64,000 nt of DNA from Bradyrhizobium sp. MOS003. Its GTDB lineage: Bacteria > Pseudomonadota > Alphaproteobacteria > Rhizobiales > Xanthobacteraceae. Location of the stretch: NCBI RefSeq assembly GCF_003020125.1, contig NZ_PYFW01000001.1:62001-126000 (forward strand). The letters run 5' to 3'. The position numbers and the translations under genes were made by a program. Below, one piece after another: positions 45,482 to 54,890 of this stretch. The notes under the pieces are model-generated. The model searched no databases and had not been told where the DNA came from. It worked only from the letters and a program-made list of their open reading frames with translations. Positions within the stretch are counted from its first letter, which is position 1. Every line of letters begins with the position of its first letter.

Positions 45482-47329
45482 ATGGCAACCGGAACATCGT
45501 CCGCCACCAATGGCAAGGCCAACGGCGCTCCCGCCACGAACGGAAAAGCCTATCCGATCGAAGACCACACCTATGACGTCGTCGTTGTCGGTGCCGGCGG
45601 CGCGGGACTGCGCGCCGTGGTCGGCTGCAGCGAAGCGGGCCTGAAGACAGCCTGTATCACCAAGGTGTTTCCGACCCGCTCGCACACGGTCGCGGCGCAG
45701 GGCGGCATCTCCGCCTCGCTCGGCAACATGCACAAGGACGACTGGCGCTGGCACATGTACGACACCGTGAAGGGGTCGGACTGGCTCGGCGACCAGGACG
45801 CGATCGAATACATGGTGCGCAACGCGCCCGACGCGGTCTACGAGCTCGAGCATTGGGGCGTGCCGTTCTCGCGCACCGAGGACGGCAAGATCTACCAGCG
45901 CCCGTTCGGTGGCATGACCATGGACTTCGGCAAGGGCCAGGCGCAGCGCACCTGCGCCGCCGCCGACCGCACCGGTCACGCCATGCTGCACACGATGTAC
46001 GGCCAGTCGCTGCGCCACGCCGCCGAGTTTTTCATCGAATTCTTCGCCATCGATTTGATCATGGACGACCAGGGCACCTGCCGCGGCGTCATCGCGCTCA
46101 AGCTCGACGACGGCACGCTGCACCGCTTCCGCGCCCAGACCGTGATCCTGGCGACCGGCGGCTACGGCCGCGCCTATGCGTCCTGCACCTCGGCCCATAC
46201 CTGCACCGGCGACGGCGGCGGCATGGTGCTGCGCGCCGGCCTGCCAATGCAAGACATGGAGTTCGTGCAATTCCACCCGACCGGCATCTACGGCTCGGGC
46301 TGTCTCGTCACCGAGGGCGCGCGCGGCGAAGGCGGCTATCTCGTCAACTCCGAAGGCGAGCGCTTCATGGAGCGCTATGCGCCGTCGGCCAAGGACCTCG
46401 CTTCCCGCGACGTCGTCTCGCGCGCGATGACCATCGAGATCCGCGAGGGACGCGGCGTCGGCAAGAAGAAGGATCACATCTTCCTTCATCTCGACCATCT
46501 CGATCCCGCGGTGCTCGCCGAGCGGCTGCCGGGCATCTCCGAATCCGCAAAGATCTTCGCCAATGTCGACGTGACGCGCGAGCCGATCCCGATCGTGCCG
46601 ACCGTGCACTACAACATGGGCGGCATCCCGACCAACTATCATGGCGAGGTGCTGACCAAGAAGGACGGCGACGACAACGCCATCATCCCCGGCCTGATGG
46701 CGATCGGCGAAGCCGCCTGCGTCTCCGTGCACGGCGCCAACCGCCTCGGCTCTAACTCGCTGATCGATCTCGTCGTGTTCGGCCGCGCCGCGGCACTCCG
46801 TCTCGCCGAGAAGCTGACGCCGAACGCCAAGCAGCCCGAGCTGCCGGCGAACTCGTCGGATCTCGCGCTGGGTCGCCTCGACCATTACCGCTACGCCTCC
46901 GGCGGCACGCCGACTGCGAAGCTGCGCGAAGGCATGCAGAACGTGATGCAGACCAATTGCGCGGTGTTCCGCACCGGCGAAGTCCTCAGCGAAGGCCAGA
47001 ACCTGATCGAGAAGGTTCACAGCGGCATCACCGACATCGCGGTGTCCGACCGCTCGCTGGTGTGGAATTCGGACCTCGTCGAGACCCTCGAATTCGACAA
47101 TCTGATCTCGCAGGCGGTGGTGACGATGAACTCGGCCGCCAACCGCACCGAAAGCCGCGGCGCGCATGCGCGTGAGGACTTCTCCGAGCGCGACGACAAG
47201 AACTGGATGAAGCACACGCTGGCCTGGCTGGAGGACTCCGGCAAGGTCAGGATCGAGTATCGCCCGGTTCACGACTACACCATGACCAACGACGTGCAGT
47301 ACATCCCGCCCAAGGCGCGCGTTTACTGA
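45482..47329 (+). CDS. sdhA: Succinate dehydrogenase flavoprotein subunit
   Basis: A 615-residue FAD-containing catalytic subunit that oxidises succinate to fumarate. The Rossmann loop is [15 protein letters not shown], the covalent FAD His68 is in [11 protein letters not shown], and the substrate region is [13 protein letters not shown] and [21 protein letters not shown] (split). It has a low-complexity N-terminal extension of about 20 residues (repeats of NGKA). It is 3 bp after sdhD. A family-D repeat separates it from sdhB. Confidence 0.98.
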   Translation: MATGTSSATNGKANGAPATNGKAYPIEDHTYDVVVVGAGGAGLRAVVGCSEAGLKTACITKVFPTRSHTVAAQGGISASLGNMHKDDWRWHMYDTVKGSDWLGDQDAIEYMVRNAPDAVYELEHWGVPFSRTEDGKIYQRPFGGMTMDFGKGQAQRTCAAADRTGHAMLHTMYGQSLRHAAEFFIEFFAIDLIMDDQGTCRGVIALKLDDGTLHRFRAQTVILATGGYGRAYASCTSAHTCTGDGGGMVLRAGLPMQDMEFVQFHPTGIYGSGCLVTEGARGEGGYLVNSEGERFMERYAPSAKDLASRDVVSRAMTIEIREGRGVGKKKDHIFLHLDHLDPAVLAERLPGISESAKIFANVDVTREPIPIVPTVHYNMGGIPTNYHGEVLTKKDGDDNAIIPGLMAIGEAACVSVHGANRLGSNSLIDLVVFGRAAALRLAEKLTPNAKQPELPANSSDLALGRLDHYRYASGGTPTAKLREGMQNVMQTNCAVFRTGEVLSEGQNLIEKVHSGITDIAVSDRSLVWNSDLVETLEFDNLISQAVVTMNSAANRTESRGAHAREDFSERDDKNWMKHTLAWLEDSGKVRIEYRPVHDYTMTNDVQYIPPKARVY

Positions 47330-47338
47330 TTACTGCTC

Positions 47339-47408
47339 GTCATTGCCGGGCTTGACCCGGCAATCCATCCCCTAAAGATGGATGCGCGGGTCAAGCCCGC
47401 GCATGACG
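47339..47408. repeat. Palindromic repeat, family D copy 2, inside the sdh operon
   Basis: GTCATTGCCGGGCTTGACCC and GGGTCAAGCCCGCGCATGAC are inverted ends flanking CAATCCATC/GATGGATG. It occupies most of the 101-bp gap between sdhA and sdhB, so the mRNA can form a long stem between the two cistrons. Confidence 0.85.
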
Positions 47409-47430
47409 AAAGAAACCAGAGGCAGGACTA

Positions 47431-48213
47431 ATGGTTGAATTCGCACTTCCGAAGAACTCCAAGATCACTGGCGGCAAGACCTGGCCGAAGCCCGCGGGCG
47501 CGACCGAGACCCGCGAGTTTCGCGTCTATCGCTGGAATCCGGACGACGGCAAGAATCCGAGCGTCGACACCTATTACGTCGACACCAATGATTGCGGTCC
47601 GATGGTGCTGGACGGCCTGATCTGGATCAAGAACCACATCGACCCGTCGCTGACCTTCCGCCGCTCCTGCCGCGAAGGCGTCTGCGGCTCCTGCGCCATG
47701 AACATCGACGGCCAGAACACGCTGGCCTGCACCCGCTCGATGCACGACGTGAAGGACGGCGCGGTGAAGATCAATCCGCTGCCGCACCAGCCGGTGGTGA
47801 AGGACCTCGTCCCCGACCTCACCAATTTCTACGCGCAATATGCCTCGGTCGAGCCGTGGCTGAAGACGACGTCGCCGACGCCGCAGAAGGAATGGAAGCA
47901 GAGCCACGAGGACCGCGAGAAGCTCGACGGCCTCTACGAGTGCATCCTGTGCGCCTGCTGCTCGACCTCGTGCCCGAGCTATTGGTGGAACAGCGACCGC
48001 TATCTCGGCCCCGCCGCGCTGCTCCAAGCCAACCGCTGGGTGTCCGATTCGCGCGACGAGGCAACCGGCGAGCGGCTGGACAATCTCGAAGATCCGTTCC
48101 GCCTCTACCGCTGCCACACCATCATGAACTGCGCCAAGGCGTGCCCGAAGGGACTGAACCCGGCCGAGGCCATCGCCGAGCTCAAGCTCAAGATGGTCGA
48201 ACGCCAGATCTGA
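47431..48213 (+). CDS. sdhB: Succinate dehydrogenase iron-sulfur subunit
   Basis: A 260-residue Fe-S subunit carrying electrons from FAD to quinone. The [2Fe-2S] ligands are Cys80, Cys85, Cys88 and Cys100 ([18 protein letters not shown] and LACTR). The [4Fe-4S] and [3Fe-4S] ligands lie in [16 protein letters not shown] and [26 protein letters not shown] lies before ATG 47431. It is followed, 21 bp on, by the convergent HTH-GAF gene. Confidence 0.98.
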   Translation: MVEFALPKNSKITGGKTWPKPAGATETREFRVYRWNPDDGKNPSVDTYYVDTNDCGPMVLDGLIWIKNHIDPSLTFRRSCREGVCGSCAMNIDGQNTLACTRSMHDVKDGAVKINPLPHQPVVKDLVPDLTNFYAQYASVEPWLKTTSPTPQKEWKQSHEDREKLDGLYECILCACCSTSCPSYWWNSDRYLGPAALLQANRWVSDSRDEATGERLDNLEDPFRLYRCHTIMNCAKACPKGLNPAEAIAELKLKMVERQI

Positions 48214-48234
48214 TCAGCGTTGCGTGACACCCAC

Positions 48235-49419
48235 TTAACCCTGGGTGACACCTTCCTTGCGTGTCGCGACGCCCTGCCGATGCTCGGCGTCGCGCTTGTT
48301 GTCGGACCGGGCTGGCGCCGCGGCCGCGCTTCCCCTTGAAGTCCCGTGCTCGACCGCCCGGCGCAATTGGCGGTCGGTGACGCGCAGCTTGATCTCGTCC
48401 GAAGCAAGCGCAGCGAGACTGGCGAGGATCTGCCTCTGGGTGTCGTCGAGCGCGCGGGGCCTCGTGTCGATCACGCAGAGCGAACCGAGCGTGAAGCCGT
48501 CGGGATCGACCACCGGGCAGCCGGCGTAGAACCGAAATCCCAGCTCTCCCGACACGGCCGGATTCTCCACGAAGCGCTCGTCGGTCGCGAGGTTCTCCGC
48601 GACCATGATATCCCTCTGTAGAATTGTGTAATTGCAGAACGCCCAGCCGCGCGGCGTATCGGCCATATCCAGCCCGTAGCGCGACTTGAACCATTGCCGG
48701 GTCGGGGTGAGCAGCGTCAAAAGTGCGACGGGAGCATCGAGGCTGCGCGCTGCCAACCACGTCAGACGATCGAAGGCATCCTCCGGCGGCGTGTCGACGA
48801 GTCCGGAGCGTTCGAGTGCAAGAAGCCGCTGGCCCTCGTTGGCCGGAAACGGAAAAGATGGCGGCGTCTCGAACGGAGCAGGAGGCTCGACGGCACCCCG
48901 GATCGCGTTCTCGACTGCCTCGGGTAGCGCGGGCAATCCATCGATGAACCGCGTCATCCCGACGTCTGCCGCCGAGCGGCCGACAACCAGGAACTGGGTG
49001 CCTCCGAGCGCCGGATCGGAGCGCAAGCTCTCCAGCACGGCCAACCTGGCGGCGTCCGATGGTTCGGCTTCGATGACGACCGCCGCCGGCAGCCGGGAGC
49101 CGATCGCGAGCAGCGCCGCATAAACGTCGGTGTAGCGCTCGACGACGCAATATTTGACCTTCGCAAGAGAGGCTTCGTAATCGGCCATGCGTTCCGGGCG
49201 CGCAATGACGATCACCCGCGCGGAAGCAGCCATCGCCGTCTGAGCGGGCCCGGTGATCTGCGCGAGAACGTCGCGGCGGTAGACCCGCCGATGGCCGCCT
49301 GGAGTTTTCCAGGAGGGGATCGAGCCGCCTTCGATCAGGAGCTGCGCCGTGCGGACCGAGACTCCCAAAATCTTGGCAGCCTCCGCCGTCGTCAGAATGT
49401 CCTTGTCCATAGCGCCCAT
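48235..49419 (-). CDS. HTH (MerR/excisionase-like)-GAF regulator
   Basis: A 394-residue protein with three parts. The N-terminal winged helix (about 8-55, ILTTAEAAKILGVSVRTAQLLIEGG then WKTPGGHRRVYRRDVL) is of the MerR/excisionase/BldC type. A middle segment (about 65-170) looks like a receiver fold without an obvious phosphorylatable Asp. A C-terminal GAF domain (about 200-345) has the FCNYTIL and GFRFYAGCPVVDPDG stretches. It probably binds DNA and senses a small molecule or redox state. The ATG at 49410 is an alternative start. Its promoter faces an AT-rich operator-like array and the GMC oxidoreductase gene. Confidence 0.88.
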   Translation of the reverse strand: MGAMDKDILTTAEAAKILGVSVRTAQLLIEGGSIPSWKTPGGHRRVYRRDVLAQITGPAQTAMAASARVIVIARPERMADYEASLAKVKYCVVERYTDVYAALLAIGSRLPAAVVIEAEPSDAARLAVLESLRSDPALGGTQFLVVGRSAADVGMTRFIDGLPALPEAVENAIRGAVEPPAPFETPPSFPFPANEGQRLLALERSGLVDTPPEDAFDRLTWLAARSLDAPVALLTLLTPTRQWFKSRYGLDMADTPRGWAFCNYTILQRDIMVAENLATDERFVENPAVSGELGFRFYAGCPVVDPDGFTLGSLCVIDTRPRALDDTQRQILASLAALASDEIKLRVTDRQLRRAVEHGTSRGSAAAAPARSDNKRDAEHRQGVATRKEGVTQG

Positions 49420-49852
49420 CTTTGCCCCGGCCGTTCGCGGCCTGGCCCGTCCCCGACCTCACAATGTCGTGCTCCCGCCCCCGTTGACAAGGGGAGACCT
49501 CTCCTATTTTGATAAATTTGATGATAGTGATAGATTTGATAAATCTGATAGGTTGGCTGCGCACTGCCTGGCAGATGCGCAGGGCCAAGGCCCATCCCGT
49601 CCGAAGGAGGAAACCATGGCTTGACGGCCCAAACCCAGATCCTCCCCGCGCAACCGGAGAGCAGTCCTCGCACGAGCAGAGGCGCGCGTCGGTCAAGCAG
49701 CCCGCGGGATCCCAGCTGCAGGAACGGCGCAAGCCTTGACGCCCGCTCTATCAGCCGGAGCCGCACCGCCGACGGCGGCCCTCCTCCACTTCTCACCCTC
49801 CTCCGCCCGGAACGTCCCGTTCCGGCAGCGTCCACTTGCCTGGAGTAATCCC
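49420..49852. other. Divergent control region between HTH-GAF gene and GMC oxidoreductase
   Basis: The 433-bp gap contains a markedly AT-rich array at 49507-49550 in otherwise GC-rich DNA. Short open frames are present, including one from TTG 49509 that would read a hydrophobic INLMIVIDLINLIG peptide, but none has convincing gene features. The region after 49600 shows nothing I recognise. Confidence 0.5.
49507..49550. promoter_or_regulatory. AT-rich operator-like array of TTTGATAAAT units
   Basis: TTTGATAAAT occurs at 49508-49517 and again at 49535-49544, 27 bp apart. GATA recurs at 49511, 49523, 49529, 49538 and 49547. AGATTT-GAT-AAATCT at 49532-49546 is a perfect inverted repeat. This is the natural place for the divergent HTH-GAF regulator to bind. 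Confidence 0.55.
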
Positions 49853-51466
49853 ATGAACGACGTCCTGCCTTCCGATCTTCCGGAATTTGCCCATCGCGTT
49901 GCTGTCAATCAGCGCCTGCTCAGCGAAAATCCTCTTGGCAGCTACGATTTCATCGTCTGCGGCGCCGGCAGCTCAGGCTCGGTCGTCGCACGGCGTCTTG
50001 CCGAGAATCCCTCTGTCGCCGTCTTGCTTATCGAAGCCGGCGGCAGCGACGATGTGCCGACCGTGATGGAGCCGGCGGCATGGCCGGGCAACCTCGGCAG
50101 CGCCACCGATTGGAGTTTTGTAGCGGAGCCCAATCCGCATCTGAACGGCCGCGCGCTTCCGATGTCGATGGGCAAGGTTCTCGGCGGCGGGTCGAGCATC
50201 AACGTGATGCTGTGGGCGCGCGGCCACCGCAGCGACTGGGATTTCTTCGCCGAGCAAAGCGGCGATGAGTCCTGGGGTTACAACGCGGTCTCGAAGATTT
50301 TCCGGGAGATCGAGAACTGGCAGGGCACACCCGATCCGCGTCATCGCGGCACAGGCGGCCCGGTCTTCGTGCAGCCGTCCCCCGATCCCGGACCGGCCGC
50401 ATTGGCGATGCTGGGCGCGGCCAAGGAAATCGGCATTCCGACTTACGGAAGTCCCAACGGTGAGATGATGGAAGGCGATGGCGGCTGCGCCATCACCGAC
50501 ATCCTCGTCCGCAACGGCAGGCGCAACTCCATCTTCCGCGCCTTCACCTATCCCTTTCTCGATCGCCCCAATCTCACCCTGCTGACAGGCACGCAGGTCT
50601 CCCGCATCCTGATCGAGCGCGGAAGGGCCGTCGGCGTCGAGGCGGTCCGCGACGGCCGGACCGTGCGTATCAGCGCGGCACGGGAAGTTGTGCTCGCGCT
50701 CGGCGCGATCCAGACGCCGTCCGTGCTGATGCGCTCCGGTATCGGCGACGAGAACGAGCTTAGAGCGCTCGACATACAAGTGGTCCAGCACCTGCCCGGT
50801 GTCGGTCAGAATCTGCAGGATCATGTCTCGTTCGGATGCATTTGGGAGTACCGCGAGCCGATCGCGCCGCGCAACACCGGCAATGCAGCCACGCTGTACT
50901 GGAAATCTGATTCCGCGCTCACATCTCCGGACCTGCTGTTCTGCCAGGTCGAATTTCCGGTGCCGAGCCCCGAGACCGCAAGCCGGGCCCCCGCTCACGG
51001 CTGGACGATGTTCGCTGGCCTCGCTTTGCCGAAGAGCCGGGGCCGGGTCAGGCTCCGAAACGCCGGGCCGCTTGCAGCTCCGTGCATCGAAGCCAACATG
51101 TTGTCGCATCCTGAAGATGTGAAAACGGCGATCGCTTGCGTCGACCTCTGTCGTGCGCTCGGCAATACCCGCGCCTTCGCGCCATTGGTGACGTGCGAGT
51201 CGATGCCCGGTCCCCTCGACGCCACCGGGATGGAACGCTTCGTGCGCGACTCCGCGGTGACCTATTGGCACCAGACATGCTCGGCGAAGATGGGACGTGA
51301 CGCGATGTCCGTGGTCGACAGCAAGCTGAGGGTCTATGGGGTCGACCGGCTTCGCATCGCCGACGGCTCCGTGATGCCGCGGATCACAACCGGCAACACG
51401 ATGGCGCCCTGCGTCATCATCGGGGAGAAGGCGGCGCGCGCCATGCGGGACGAGCACGTCATATAA
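49853..51466 (+). CDS. GMC-family FAD oxidoreductase
   Basis: A 537-residue flavoprotein of the glucose-methanol-choline family. The FAD loop is FIVCGAGSSGSVVARRLAE (about 33-51). The second signature GKVLGGGSSINVMLWARG follows near residue 105, and GALGAIQTPSVLMRSGIG-type LALGAIQTPSVL near 280. The catalytic His is in YWHQTCSAKMGRD and the partner Asn in TGNTMAPCVIIGE. It resembles choline dehydrogenase-like enzymes acting on alcohols; the substrate is unknown. ATG 49853 has GGAG at 7 nt. It is probably controlled by the divergent HTH-GAF protein. Confidence 0.92.
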   Translation: MNDVLPSDLPEFAHRVAVNQRLLSENPLGSYDFIVCGAGSSGSVVARRLAENPSVAVLLIEAGGSDDVPTVMEPAAWPGNLGSATDWSFVAEPNPHLNGRALPMSMGKVLGGGSSINVMLWARGHRSDWDFFAEQSGDESWGYNAVSKIFREIENWQGTPDPRHRGTGGPVFVQPSPDPGPAALAMLGAAKEIGIPTYGSPNGEMMEGDGGCAITDILVRNGRRNSIFRAFTYPFLDRPNLTLLTGTQVSRILIERGRAVGVEAVRDGRTVRISAAREVVLALGAIQTPSVLMRSGIGDENELRALDIQVVQHLPGVGQNLQDHVSFGCIWEYREPIAPRNTGNAATLYWKSDSALTSPDLLFCQVEFPVPSPETASRAPAHGWTMFAGLALPKSRGRVRLRNAGPLAAPCIEANMLSHPEDVKTAIACVDLCRALGNTRAFAPLVTCESMPGPLDATGMERFVRDSAVTYWHQTCSAKMGRDAMSVVDSKLRVYGVDRLRIADGSVMPRITTGNTMAPCVIIGEKAARAMRDEHVI

Positions 51467-51525
51467 ACGCCGCCCGGCCTCGGGAACCCGACGGAACCCG
51501 TCGGGTTCCATCGCGTTGTCCGCGT

Positions 51526-53481
51526 ATGGACAAGCTGGCTGGTAAGCGTGAGCAGGGCAAGAAGCCGCCCATCGTCAAGATCAAGGGCGAGAGCGGCGAC
51601 GAAGTCAGTCCCCCGCCGCCCGAATTGGTCGAGCCTGATCCCAAGCTCTCACCCGAAGAAGCCGAGCAGGCCCGCAAGGATTACCTGCTGACGCGATTCT
51701 GGATCAGCGCGCGCGGCTTCTGGGGAAGCAACGGTGACCGCCTGGCCTGGCCCTTCTCGCTCGGCCTCGGTTTGCTGATCATCCTGACCGTCGCCTTCCA
51801 GTACGGCATCAATGTCTGGAATCGCGCGATCTTCGATGCGATCGAGAAGCGCGATGCCAGCACCGTTTTCCATCTCACGGCAGTATTCTTTCCGCTCGCG
51901 ATCGGCAGCATCGTGCTCGGCGTGGCGCAGGTGTTCGCACGGATGGGCATTCAGCGGCGCTGGCGCGCCTGGTTGACCAACAGCGTGCTCACGCGCTGGC
52001 TGAAGAACGGTCGCTACTACCAGCTGAACCTGGTCGGCGGCGACCACAAGAACCCCGAATACCGGATCGCCGAGGATCTGCGCATCGCGACCGATTCGCC
52101 GGTCGATTTCCTCGCCGGCGTGACATCCGCGATGCTGTCGGCTGCGACCTTCATCGTCGTGCTCTGGACCATCGGCGGTGCGCTCACCGTCACGCTCGGC
52201 GGCTCGACGCTCACCATTCCCGGCTTCCTCGTGATCGCCGCGATGCTTTATGCTGCAATCGCGTCCGGCTCGATCCTGGTGATCGGCCGTCAATTCGTCC
52301 AGGTGTCCGAGGACAAGAACCAGGCCGAGGCCGATTTCCGCTATACGCTGACCCGCGTGCGCGAGAACGGCGAGAGCATCGCGCTGCTCGGCGGCGAGGA
52401 GGAAGAGCGCGACGGCATCGACCGCAATTTTACCAACGTGTTGCGGCAATGGGCGCGGCTTGCCGGCCAGCACATGCGCACCACGCTGGTATCGCAGGGA
52501 TCGAGCCTGGTTGCGCCGGTGGTGCCGCTACTGCTCTGCGCGCCGAAATTCCTCGATGGTTCGATGACACTGGGACAGGTGATGCAGGCCGCCTCCGCCT
52601 TCACCATCGTGCAGAGCGCGTTCGGCTGGCTGGTCGATAATTATCCGCGGCTTGCCGACTGGAATGCCTGCGCCCGCCGGATTGCCTCGCTGATGATGTC
52701 GCTCGACGGCCTCGAGCGCGCCGAGCAGGGCGACGGCCTCGGCCGCATCAAGCGCGGAGAGACCAGCAATGACGCCATGCTGGAGATGAAGGACCTTTCG
52801 GTGACGCTAGATGACGGCACCGCCGTGGTCGGCGAGACCGAAGTGGTGATTGAGCCCGGCGAACGTCTGCTGGTCGCCGGTGAATCCGGCACCGGCAAGA
52901 GCACGCTGGTGCGTGCCATCGCCGGCCTTTGGCCTTGGGGCGGCGGCAGCGTCAATTTCCATGCCGACCGCCGCCTGTTCATGCTGCCGCAGCGGCCTTA
53001 CGTGCCGTCCGGGTCCTTGCGCCGCGCCGTCGCCTACCCCGGAGCCGAAGACGACTGGACCGTCGAGGAAATCGGCGAGGCCCTGAACAAGGTCGGGCTC
53101 GATCATCTCAAGGAGAAGATCGAGGAAGAGGGGCCTTGGGACCAGACGCTGTCAGGCGGCGAGAAGCAGCGCCTCGCCTTCGCGCGGCTGCTGCTGCACA
53201 ACCCCGACATCGTCGTGCTCGACGAGGCGACCTCGGCGCTCGACGAGAAGAGCCAGGACAAGATGATGAAGATGGTCACCGACGAACTGCCGAAGGCGAC
53301 CATCGTCAGCGTCGCGCATCGCGTCGAGCTCGAGGCCTTCCACAGCCGCAAGATCGTGCTGGAGCGCCGCAAGGGTGGCGCCAAGCTCGTCAGCGACATC
53401 GAGCTGATCCCGCGCAAGGGCAAGCGCAGGCTGCTCGGGCGATTTCTGCGGCAGCGGAAGGCACCGAAGAAGGCGGCGTGA
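51526..53481 (+). CDS. BacA/SbmA-type ABC transporter (BclA/YddA-like)
   Basis: A 651-residue single-chain exporter: a Pro-rich N-terminal tail (1-50), a SbmA/BacA-type membrane domain (about 60-380, with GFWGSNGDRLAWPFSLGLGLL, YGINVWNRAIFDAIEKRD and ADFRYTLTRVRENGESIAL), then an ABC ATPase. Walker A is GESGTGKST (about 452), the signature LSGGEKQRLAFARL (about 542) and Walker B IVVLDEATSALDE (about 561). The fused layout matches BclA of Bradyrhizobium, which imports NCR-type peptides and is needed for bacteroid differentiation in Aeschynomene, and the YddA/Rv1819c group. Which of these it is cannot be decided here. It lies 59 bp after the GMC gene. Confidence 0.92.
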   Translation: MDKLAGKREQGKKPPIVKIKGESGDEVSPPPPELVEPDPKLSPEEAEQARKDYLLTRFWISARGFWGSNGDRLAWPFSLGLGLLIILTVAFQYGINVWNRAIFDAIEKRDASTVFHLTAVFFPLAIGSIVLGVAQVFARMGIQRRWRAWLTNSVLTRWLKNGRYYQLNLVGGDHKNPEYRIAEDLRIATDSPVDFLAGVTSAMLSAATFIVVLWTIGGALTVTLGGSTLTIPGFLVIAAMLYAAIASGSILVIGRQFVQVSEDKNQAEADFRYTLTRVRENGESIALLGGEEEERDGIDRNFTNVLRQWARLAGQHMRTTLVSQGSSLVAPVVPLLLCAPKFLDGSMTLGQVMQAASAFTIVQSAFGWLVDNYPRLADWNACARRIASLMMSLDGLERAEQGDGLGRIKRGETSNDAMLEMKDLSVTLDDGTAVVGETEVVIEPGERLLVAGESGTGKSTLVRAIAGLWPWGGGSVNFHADRRLFMLPQRPYVPSGSLRRAVAYPGAEDDWTVEEIGEALNKVGLDHLKEKIEEEGPWDQTLSGGEKQRLAFARLLLHNPDIVVLDEATSALDEKSQDKMMKMVTDELPKATIVSVAHRVELEAFHSRKIVLERRKGGAKLVSDIELIPRKGKRRLLGRFLRQRKAPKKAA

Positions 53482-53586
53482 AGTCCGTAGCCCGGATTTC
53501 CATCCGGGCTACATTCTTCTCCCATAGCGTTGGAGTCCTCGGCAAAACCGGCTATGCATGCGCCGCTTGCAACGAGGATCGCCTGC

Positions 53587-54411
53587 TTGACGACCGACAA
53601 TGCCCCTTCGTCCGCGCCGTTCGGCGCGTTTGCGCCCAATGCGGCACAGGCTGCGATCATTCGCCTCGCACAGCAGTCGGGGCTGAAGCGCGGCGCGTTC
53701 CGGCCCTGGATGTCGCGGCTGGTCAACCTGCTGGGCGCAGGCCCGCTCGACGTGCAATATCAGGGCGCATCGTTCCGATTCTATCACCAGGGAAGCGCGA
53801 CCGAACGCGGCGCGTTGTTCAATCCCGACTACAATGTCGACGAGCTCGAATTTTTGCGCCGGTACACCCCGGCGGGCGGCGTGTTCGTCGATGTCGGCGC
53901 CAATGTCGGCACGTTCGCGCTGGTGATGGCGCGGCAGGTCGGCACAACAGGCAAGGTGGTCGCGATCGAGCCGCATCCTCTGACGTTTGGACGGCTTTCG
54001 TTCAATCACGCCGCGTCGAAGACGACGCAGGTGCGGCTGGTGCAGGCCGCGGCCGGCGACAGCGACGGCGAGCTGATGATCGAGAGCGGCGGCGGCAATC
54101 TTGGCGCCACTCACGTCGTCACCGGCACCGCGAGCGCCGAGGCCATCAAGGTGCCGTCGCTGCGGCTGACACGCATTCTCGACGAGGCCGGCGTCCGCCA
54201 TGTCGATTCGCTGAAGATCGACGTCGAGGGTTTCGAGGACCGCGTGCTGATCGGCTTCTTCCGCGACGCGCCGCCCGCGCTATGGCCGCGCGCGGTCGTC
54301 ATCGAGCATCTGTCACAAAACGAATGGCAGCAAGATTGTATTGCCGACATGGTCGCACGTGGATTCGCGATCGCGCGCAAGACACGGAGCAATACGTTCC
54401 TGTCGCGCTGA
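53587..54411 (+). CDS. FkbM-family methyltransferase
   Basis: A 274-residue AdoMet-dependent methyltransferase of the FkbM family. The AdoMet loop is GGVFVDVGANVGTFALVMA, followed by VVAIEPHPLTFGRL and the SLKIDVEGFEDRVLIGF motif. Such enzymes methylate sugars or polyketides, often in surface polysaccharide synthesis. TTG 53587 is chosen because GAGGA lies 8 nt upstream; in-frame starts at 53554 (ATG) and 53530 (TTG) are possible. It is about 100 bp after the transporter and may be co-transcribed with it. Confidence 0.86.
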   Translation: MTTDNAPSSAPFGAFAPNAAQAAIIRLAQQSGLKRGAFRPWMSRLVNLLGAGPLDVQYQGASFRFYHQGSATERGALFNPDYNVDELEFLRRYTPAGGVFVDVGANVGTFALVMARQVGTTGKVVAIEPHPLTFGRLSFNHAASKTTQVRLVQAAAGDSDGELMIESGGGNLGATHVVTGTASAEAIKVPSLRLTRILDEAGVRHVDSLKIDVEGFEDRVLIGFFRDAPPALWPRAVVIEHLSQNEWQQDCIADMVARGFAIARKTRSNTFLSR

Positions 54412-54436
54412 CGGGACCGAACAACGGAGGCTAACG

Positions 54437-54823
54437 ATGATCGACCATTTGGGTTTTTCCGTCTCCGACTACGAACGCGCGAAGGCCTTCTACACCGAGG
54501 CTCTGGCACCGCTCGGCTATGGCCTCATCATGGAAGTCACGGCGGAGCAGACCGGCCACGCGGCCGCCGCGGGCTTCGGTGCCGACGGCAAGCCGGATTT
54601 CTGGATCGGCGGCGAAGGCGCCATGAACAAGCCGGTGCATGTTGCGATCGCGGCCAAAGACCGCGCCACCGTCGACGCGTTCTACAAGGCGGCGATTGCG
54701 GCCGGCGGCCGGGACAACGGTCCGCCCGGCATCCGTCCGCATTACCACGCGAATTATTACGGCGCTTTCGTGCTCGATCCCGATGGCCACAACATCGAGG
54801 CTGTGTGCCACGCGCCGGAATAA
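54437..54823 (+). CDS. VOC/glyoxalase-family protein
   Basis: A 128-residue vicinal-oxygen-chelate protein with two beta-alpha-beta-beta-beta units: MIDHLGFSVSDYERAKAFYTEAL and VHVAIAAKDRATVDAFYKAAI. The HANYYGAFVLDPDGHNIEAVCH end is typical; metal ligands would be His4, His72-like and Glu near the end. The substrate is unknown. ATG 54437 has CGGAGG about 6 nt upstream; the frame is open further back without similarity. It is part of a run of small plus-strand genes. Confidence 0.88.
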   Translation: MIDHLGFSVSDYERAKAFYTEALAPLGYGLIMEVTAEQTGHAAAAGFGADGKPDFWIGGEGAMNKPVHVAIAAKDRATVDAFYKAAIAAGGRDNGPPGIRPHYHANYYGAFVLDPDGHNIEAVCHAPE

Positions 54824-54890
54824 GGCCGGAATTCGGGCAGGAACATCGTTCCATGCAGGTCGTTATCGTTCCTTGCAGAAGGAGCACGAT

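Noticed and set aside
45053..47272. 739-codon minus-strand open frame
   Set aside because: Antisense to sdhD-sdhA with the same codon-shadow composition and no recognisable motif.
49509..49739. Hydrophobic micro-protein frame in the AT-rich array
   Set aside because: The GATA spacing in multiples of three makes it look coding, but the start is a TTG without a ribosome binding site and the C-terminal part is low-complexity. An operator is the simpler reading.
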